Below are positions 59,416 to 64,000 of a stretch of 64,000 nt of DNA, piece by piece. The position numbers and the translations under genes are program-made. Source of the DNA: an uncultured Lachnospiraceae bacterium (GTDB taxonomy: Bacteria > Bacillota > Clostridia > Lachnospirales > Lachnospiraceae); the NCBI GenBank assembly GCA_910586315.1, contig CAJUIP010000003.1, positions 1 through 64,000 on the forward strand, written 5' to 3'. The notes beneath the pieces were generated by a model that saw nothing but the letters and a program-made list of their open reading frames with translations, searched no databases and was not told the DNA's origin. Position 1 is the stretch's first letter. Each line of letters starts with the position of its first letter.

Positions 59416-59691
59416 ATGAATGAGGAAAAAAATGAGAGAAAACAGTATCTGGATGGTTTGAGACGGTACAGAGAAAAAGGGATTCCGATCTACATGGACG
59501 GACAACTTTCAAATCCGAAGGACTGGGAAAGACTGTTTGAGGTACGGGAGGACGGAATGTTTTATATGGGGGATTACGTACAGGCGGATGCAGGAGAGCT
59601 GAAGGAAATCCGCTTTGACAAGGTATATGCAAGCGAAGAAGATGTCCGGCCGGAGAAATTGCCAAGAAAGGAAAAGAACAGAAGGAGGTAA
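59416..59691 (+). CDS. Small charged hypothetical protein
   Basis: A 91-aa soluble, highly charged protein (MNEEKNERKQYLDGLRRY...RKEKNRRR), with the central segment IPIYMDGQLSNPKDWERLF and FYMGDYVQ giving it a conserved-looking core. TTAGGAGAAGGCAT precedes the ATG. No family recognised with confidence. It follows the kinase/P-loop pair and precedes cell-wall genes. Confidence 0.65.
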   Translation: MNEEKNERKQYLDGLRRYREKGIPIYMDGQLSNPKDWERLFEVREDGMFYMGDYVQADAGELKEIRFDKVYASEEDVRPEKLPRKEKNRRR

Positions 59692-59800
59692 AAAGGAAAG
59701 GGAGGGATTGCTGCAGAAGATACTGTTCTGCCAACGGAATTCTTAAGTGGCCTGGGTGGGAATTTGTTACAAAAAATTAACAGACGGAAAAGAGGATATG

Positions 59801-59809
59801 TGTTATAAT
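59801..59809 (+). promoter_or_regulatory. Extended -10 promoter of the GH18 gene
   Basis: TGT-TATAAT, a full extended -10 (TGnTATAAT), with only a poorly spaced TTAACA upstream (59777-59782). The leader to the ATG at 59956 would be about 140 nt. Confidence 0.5.
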
Positions 59810-59955
59810 TGACCCAGAAAATACCAGTTTCGGCATCCATACAGCAACAGCCCAGTCATGCGTTTTTGTCCGCTGTAAGCGGGGAAACGGGGGCAAAACC
59901 GGATTGTTATCGACTTTACGCTGTGTCGGTTGTTCGGGAAAAGAGAGATAAGCCA

Positions 59956-61602
59956 ATGAAAAAATTAATACCTTTATTTATAGCCGTTGGAATGATTTTT
60001 GTGATTATTCTTGGCTTTTTCGGTTTCAAAATGGTTCAGAAATATACGCCCTCCAAGGAACCGGCGGACCTCAGTGAGATTTATGGGGTCAGCGGGGACG
60101 AAACGGCGATTATTTATAATTATGAGATTCAGGAAGCAAAGGGAATCTATAAAAACGGACAGAGCTATCTGCCGCTGTCGTGGATCAATTCAAATATAAA
60201 TAAGAGGTTTTATTGGGACAGTACGGAAAATCTATTGGTATATGCACTGCCGGATCAGATCGTCTATGCAGATGCAGAAACGAAAGGATCCAATGGAGCA
60301 TCCCTTCTTCTTTTGGAAGAGGATGATGTTTATCTGCCTCTGGGGCTGATTGCCAATTATACCAATATTCAAATTCAGGCGTTTGATGGGGATGAAATAA
60401 AGCGGGTATATGTTACCCAATGGGGGAAACGGGAAACGGCCCGGATTAACAAAGACGGAAAAGTCCGTCAAAAAGGCGGAATCAAGAGTCCGGTTGTGAC
60501 AGAGGTTCTGCATGATATGGAAGTTACGGTTTTGGACACCATGGAAAGCTGGACAAAAATTCAGACCATGGATGGCCATATGGGATATGTTGAAAATAAA
60601 GTGATTGCGAAGCTAAGTAATAAGGACTTCCGTGGGTCCTTTGCAGAGCCGGAATATAAAAGTACCAAAATGGAGGAAAAGATTGTTCTGGGCTGGCATC
60701 AGGTGACCAGCATGGAAGGCAATAAAACTCTGGATGCGGTAGTGGAAAAAACCAAAGGCCTTAATGTTATTTCTCCTACCTGGTTTTCCCTGACGGATAA
60801 TGACGGAAATTACAAATCCCTGGCCAGCAGGGATTATGTGGACAAGGCCCACGAAAAAGGCTTAAAAGTTTGGGCTCTTCTTGATAATTTCAGTCAGAAT
60901 GTCCAGTCGGAGGTGCTTCTGGCCTCCACGAGCACAAGAAGGAACTTAATTAACAGTCTGATGGACGACGTGGAGAAATATGGCCTGGATGGTCTTAACA
61001 TGGATTTTGAAAGCCTGAAACCGGAAGCCGGCGTTCATTACATTGAATTTTTAAGAGAGCTGTCCATTCCCTGCCGGCAGAAGGGGATTGTCCTTTCTGT
61101 TGACAATTATGTGCCTGCGGGATACAATGAGTTTTATGACAGAAAAGAGCAGGGAATCGTAGCGGACTATGTAATCATTATGGGATATGATGAGCACTAT
61201 GCAGGCGGTGAGCCAGGTTCTGTCGCTTCACTCCCATATGTACAGGGCGGAATTTCGAGGACTCTGGAGCAGGTGCCGAAGGAAAAAATAATAAATGGGG
61301 TTCCTTTCTACACCAGAGTGTGGACGGAGACAGCTGAGGGGGTGAAGTCCTCGGCCATCGGCATCGCGGAAGCCAGGCAATGGGTGAAGGATAATCACGT
61401 GGAGCTTTACTGGCAGCAGGAGCTGGGGCAGTTTTATGGAGAACTTTCCATAGACGACGGAGTCAAATATCTCTGGCTGGAGGAAGAAGATTCCCTGGCT
61501 TTAAAGATGAAGGCCATAAAGGAAGAGGATCTGGCAGGTGTGGCCTGCTGGAAGCTGGGGCTCGAGGATGCCGCGGCCTGGGATTCCATCACGTGGGATT
61601 AA
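59956..61602 (+). CDS. Membrane-anchored GH18 family protein with SH3-like domain
   Basis: A 548-aa secreted or anchored protein. The ATG at 59956 (AAGAGAGATAAGCC upstream) opens a single N-terminal helix MKKLIPLFIAVGMIFVIILG without a clear cleavage site. Residues 50-180 resemble a copper-amine-oxidase-N/stalk-like beta region; residues 185-225 look like an SH3-type repeat (VLDTMESWTKIQTMDGHMGYV); residues 240-548 are a glycoside hydrolase 18 barrel with the catalytic motif GLDGLNMDFESLK (Asp-x-Glu), as in spore cortex/peptidoglycan hydrolases of the YaaH/SleL/YdhD type. Likely acts on cell-wall glycan. The gene immediately downstream is a cell-wall amidase. Confidence 0.88.
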   Translation: MKKLIPLFIAVGMIFVIILGFFGFKMVQKYTPSKEPADLSEIYGVSGDETAIIYNYEIQEAKGIYKNGQSYLPLSWINSNINKRFYWDSTENLLVYALPDQIVYADAETKGSNGASLLLLEEDDVYLPLGLIANYTNIQIQAFDGDEIKRVYVTQWGKRETARINKDGKVRQKGGIKSPVVTEVLHDMEVTVLDTMESWTKIQTMDGHMGYVENKVIAKLSNKDFRGSFAEPEYKSTKMEEKIVLGWHQVTSMEGNKTLDAVVEKTKGLNVISPTWFSLTDNDGNYKSLASRDYVDKAHEKGLKVWALLDNFSQNVQSEVLLASTSTRRNLINSLMDDVEKYGLDGLNMDFESLKPEAGVHYIEFLRELSIPCRQKGIVLSVDNYVPAGYNEFYDRKEQGIVADYVIIMGYDEHYAGGEPGSVASLPYVQGGISRTLEQVPKEKIINGVPFYTRVWTETAEGVKSSAIGIAEARQWVKDNHVELYWQQELGQFYGELSIDDGVKYLWLEEEDSLALKMKAIKEEDLAGVACWKLGLEDAAAWDSITWD

Positions 61603-61701
61603 TGCGGATGACAGGAACCTTTCCGGGAAAATTGAAGGAAAGGTTCTTTTTGCTTTTCCGCCGGGATATATTTTCTATAAATATGGTCCGAGGTGGAACG
61701 G

Positions 61702-62397
61702 ATGAGAAAACTGGTGCTGGAGGAGGTTTGCGGGCTGGTCCTTTTGATTATGGTGTTTCTGGCGGCCAGATATGGCAGCGTGCAGGTGGTGTCAGCAACG
61801 ACCAAAAACCGGGAAGAACGGCCGGTGGTAGTAATTGACGCTGGTCATGGAGGGAATGACCCGGGAAAGGTCGGCGTGGATGGGAGTCTGGAAAAGGATA
61901 TTAATCTACAGATCGCAACAAAACTTAAATGGTATTTGGAACAGTCAGATATAGATGTGGTGATGACCCGGGAATCGGATATAGGGCTTTATGAGGAAGG
62001 CGATTCCAGAAAAAAAATGGCGGATATGAACAAAAGGTGTGATATCATTAAGGAGAATAACGCCGATCTTGTGGTAAGCATTCATCAGAACAGTTACCAT
62101 GAGGAAGAAGTGTCGGGCGGCCAGGTGTTTTACTATAAATCCTCAGAAAAAGGAAAAAAACTGGCGGAGATTTTGCAGAAGAGGTTTACTTATGTGCTGG
62201 GGGACGAGAACCGGAGACTGGCAAAAGCCAATGGAAACTACTATCTTCTGCTTCATGTGAAATGTCCTATTGTAATTGTGGAATGCGGGTTTTTAAGTAA
62301 CTGGAAGGAGGCTGTCCTTCTTCAGGAAGAGGATTATCAGGATCGGATGGCGTGGACAATTCATATGGGAATTTTAGAGTATTTGAATAAGGAATGA
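61702..62397 (+). CDS. N-acetylmuramoyl-L-alanine amidase, CwlD-like
   Basis: A 231-aa amidase_3 family zinc enzyme that cleaves the MurNAc-L-Ala bond of peptidoglycan. N-terminal membrane helix (residues 10-30), then VVVIDAGHGGNDPGKVG with the first zinc histidine, LEKDINL with the zinc glutamate, VVSIHQNSY with the second histidine, and VIVECGFLSN with the catalytic glutamate. Length and single domain fit CwlD, which acts with PdaA in spore cortex modification. ATG 61702 is chosen with GAGGTGG upstream; GTG 61693 is in frame. It follows the GH18 gene closely. Confidence 0.9.
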   Translation: MRKLVLEEVCGLVLLIMVFLAARYGSVQVVSATTKNREERPVVVIDAGHGGNDPGKVGVDGSLEKDINLQIATKLKWYLEQSDIDVVMTRESDIGLYEEGDSRKKMADMNKRCDIIKENNADLVVSIHQNSYHEEEVSGGQVFYYKSSEKGKKLAEILQKRFTYVLGDENRRLAKANGNYYLLLHVKCPIVIVECGFLSNWKEAVLLQEEDYQDRMAWTIHMGILEYLNKE

Positions 62398-62468
62398 CGC
62401 TTCCTATGACTGTTTGCGGTCATGAAATAATGTCCGGCGGGAGGAAGTTTAAAGTGAGGTAGAAACAA

Positions 62469-63419
62469 ATGAAAAGGTATATTCCATTATTGGCCAATGT
62501 ACTGGCGCAGGTGATTTTTGGACTGGCGTTCTTTTTTATTAAAATGGGAATGGCCGTGGTGGACCAGGATACAGTGAAGTTTTTGTCATTTCGGTTTACG
62601 GTCGGTTTTTTGGTGATGACGGTAATCTTGCTCTTGGGAATTAAAACGGTGAATTACAGGAAAGGATTTATTGGACTTATTTTTCTTTGCGGTTTGTTCA
62701 ATCCCGCCATCAGCCAGATTTTAGAGACCACATCCACATCTTATGCTCCAACTTCGCAGATTGCCATGTATAACAGCATGCTGCCCATTGTGATGCTGGT
62801 ATTTTCGGCGTTAATTAATAAAGAATATCCCACAAGGCGGCAGCTGATGTTTGTTCTGGTTTGCGTGGCCGGGGTGTTTGTTGCCAATATGGTGGAGCCG
62901 GGCAGCACGGGTATGACAACTATGGGGCTGCTCCTGATATTTGGAACTAATCTTGCAGTGGCCATAAACCGTGTTCTGGTGCGGCGTGCATCAGCAGTAT
63001 TCACATCATTTGAGATTATTTATGTGACCACAGGCATGGGGGCTCTCCTTTTTAATTTGATATCCGTGGGAAAGAGCGCATCGGCCGGTGTGCTCCCCGC
63101 ATATTTCGAGGGACTTTTTTGCCCGGAATTTGCAGTGTCTGTGCTCTATATGGGAATTGCCTCCTGTGTGATTGCATTCCTGTCTATGACGTATGCGTCT
63201 GCAAATCTGCCCTTTGCGGTTTATGCTTCCACCTGTACTTTAAGTACAGTGGTTGCAATTCTTTCCGGAGTTTTCCTGCTTCATGAGACATTTAAGCCAT
63301 TGCAGGTAGTCGGAACGGCAGTAATTCTTGCCGGAATTATTGGAATCAGCTTATCGTATGATAAAAAGGATGAATCTGGAAACAGATTTCAATTAAAGAC
63401 AAAGAATGGAGGTAAGTAA
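62469..63419 (+). CDS. EamA/DMT superfamily transporter
   Basis: A 316-aa integral membrane protein with ten hydrophobic segments in two EamA repeats (YIPLLANVLAQVIFGLAFFF at the start; NPAISQILETTSTSYAPTSQ in the first repeat; FAVYASTCTLSTVVAILSGV in the second). Drug/metabolite transporter superfamily; substrate unknown. AAAGTGAGGTAGAAACAA precedes the ATG. The flavin reductase gene follows by 1 nt and its ribosome binding site lies within the end of this gene, so they form a coupled pair. Confidence 0.9.
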   Translation: MKRYIPLLANVLAQVIFGLAFFFIKMGMAVVDQDTVKFLSFRFTVGFLVMTVILLLGIKTVNYRKGFIGLIFLCGLFNPAISQILETTSTSYAPTSQIAMYNSMLPIVMLVFSALINKEYPTRRQLMFVLVCVAGVFVANMVEPGSTGMTTMGLLLIFGTNLAVAINRVLVRRASAVFTSFEIIYVTTGMGALLFNLISVGKSASAGVLPAYFEGLFCPEFAVSVLYMGIASCVIAFLSMTYASANLPFAVYASTCTLSTVVAILSGVFLLHETFKPLQVVGTAVILAGIIGISLSYDKKDESGNRFQLKTKNGGK

Positions 63420-63420
63420 C

Positions 63421-63981
63421 ATGAAGAAGAATTTTGGAGCAAAACCGTATACGTATCCACAGCCGGTATTTATTATTGCTGCTTATGGGGAAGACGGAGT
63501 TCCCGACGCCATGAATGCCGCCTGGGGCGGAATCAGTGAAAGTACAGAGATTTCCATGTGCTTAAGCCCGGGACATAAAACCGTAAAAAATATTCTGGCC
63601 AGAAAGGCTTTTACGGTCAGCATGGCAGACGCGTCCCATGTGGTGGAGTGTGATTATGTTGGAATTGTTTCGGGGAATGAGGTTCCGGATAAACTGGAGA
63701 AGGCCGGATTCCATACAACCAGGGCAGAATTTGTTGACGCTCCGATGATTGACGAGCTTCCTATGACCTTAGAGTGTAAACTGGTAAGCTATGATGCAGA
63801 GTCATGCCGGATGGTTGGCGAGATTGTCAATGTCTGTGCGGATGAAAGGATTTTGGATGAAAATGGAAAGATTGCTCCCATGAAGCTGGAGCCGATCGTG
63901 TTTGATCCGGTGAACAACGCTTACTGGAAATTGGGAGAAAAGGTTGGAAATGCATTTAAGGACGGGACAAAATTAAAGTAA
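63421..63981 (+). CDS. Flavin reductase family protein
   Basis: A 186-aa FMN-binding split-barrel protein of the flavin-reductase-like family: QPVFIIAAYGEDGVPDAMNA, WGGISESTEISMCLSPGHKT and KAFTVSMADASHVVECDYVG are typical. ATG 63421 has ATGGAGGTAAGTAAC upstream, which overlaps the end of the EamA gene. It lacks the rubredoxin tail seen in the homologue at 30557-31174. Probably reduces FMN or acts as an electron carrier; partner unknown. Confidence 0.9.
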   Translation: MKKNFGAKPYTYPQPVFIIAAYGEDGVPDAMNAAWGGISESTEISMCLSPGHKTVKNILARKAFTVSMADASHVVECDYVGIVSGNEVPDKLEKAGFHTTRAEFVDAPMIDELPMTLECKLVSYDAESCRMVGEIVNVCADERILDENGKIAPMKLEPIVFDPVNNAYWKLGEKVGNAFKDGTKLK

Positions 63982-64000
63982 ACAGGAAATGAGTCAGGCG

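Noticed and set aside
1..64000. tRNA, rRNA and prophage genes
   Set aside because: None could be recognised on either strand; only the TnpB-like gene and short palindromes suggest mobile DNA.

Overview
The window looks like a chromosomal segment of a gut Lachnospiraceae (Clostridium cluster XIVa, Enterocloster/Hungatella-like). Reasons: strong AGGAGG ribosome binding sites, mixed ATG/GTG/TTG starts, clostridial family content (MecA, YesL, DUF1858, CwlD-like amidase, flavin reductase-rubredoxin), moderate GC, and short interspersed palindromes between genes. No rRNA, tRNA or CRISPR array was seen. Identification rests on protein families only; no search was run.

Layout. 1-4.5 kb: 3' part of an aldose-epimerase-like gene (-), then nagB-nagA, a small hypothetical gene and a shared MsmK-type sugar ABC ATPase. 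4.7-12.4 kb: an M20 amidohydrolase between two CTAGTG-ended palindromic elements, a repeat-built coiled-coil protein, and a 1724-aa DUF4132/MolR-like protein. 12.6-30.3 kb: a sialic-acid/amino-sugar block with a hybrid sensor kinase, NanA-like lyase, YhcH/NanQ anomerase, N-acylglucosamine 2-epimerase, YesL, two tandem SGNH hydrolases, a carbohydrate ABC importer lacking its own ATPase, an Opp/Sat-type ABC importer with two ATPases, and a second NanQ. 30.5-35.2 kb: flavin reductase-rubredoxin, NifX-like protein with a His-rich tail, ROK-type kinase and an FAD oxidoreductase. 35.3-39.0 kb: a LytTR regulator with a coupled 37-aa ORF, about 1 kb of highly structured DNA, and a TnpB-like protein that appears to lack all three RuvC acidic residues. 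39.1-54.4 kb: a 13-gene glycan-assembly operon containing a manno-heptose nucleotide block. 54.6-64 kb: DUF1858 protein, truncated MATE gene abutting a truncated regulator, mecA, a Ser/Thr kinase plus degenerate P-loop protein, GH18 protein, CwlD-like amidase, EamA transporter and flavin reductase.

How it fits together. Sialic acid imported by one or both ABC systems would be anomerised (NanQ), cleaved to ManNAc and pyruvate (NanA), epimerised to GlcNAc (AGE), phosphorylated, deacetylated (NagA) and deaminated to fructose-6-phosphate (NagB). No classical NanK/NagK is present, but the ROK protein at 32.1 kb shares with nagBA an unusual paired 26-bp palindromic operator whose upstream copy overlaps the promoter -10 box, making it the best candidate for the missing hexosamine kinase. 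The MsmK ATPase next to nagBA probably energises the orphan permease pair at 21.8-23.6 kb.

Most interesting signals: the paired operators; a small Rossmann (GxGxxx) module attached to seven different enzymes of the glycan operon; a guanylyltransferase fused to a HAD domain that has lost its catalytic aspartates; the apparently nuclease-dead TnpB-like protein flanked by structured RNA candidates; and a kinase whose Shine-Dalgarno points to an ATT start codon.
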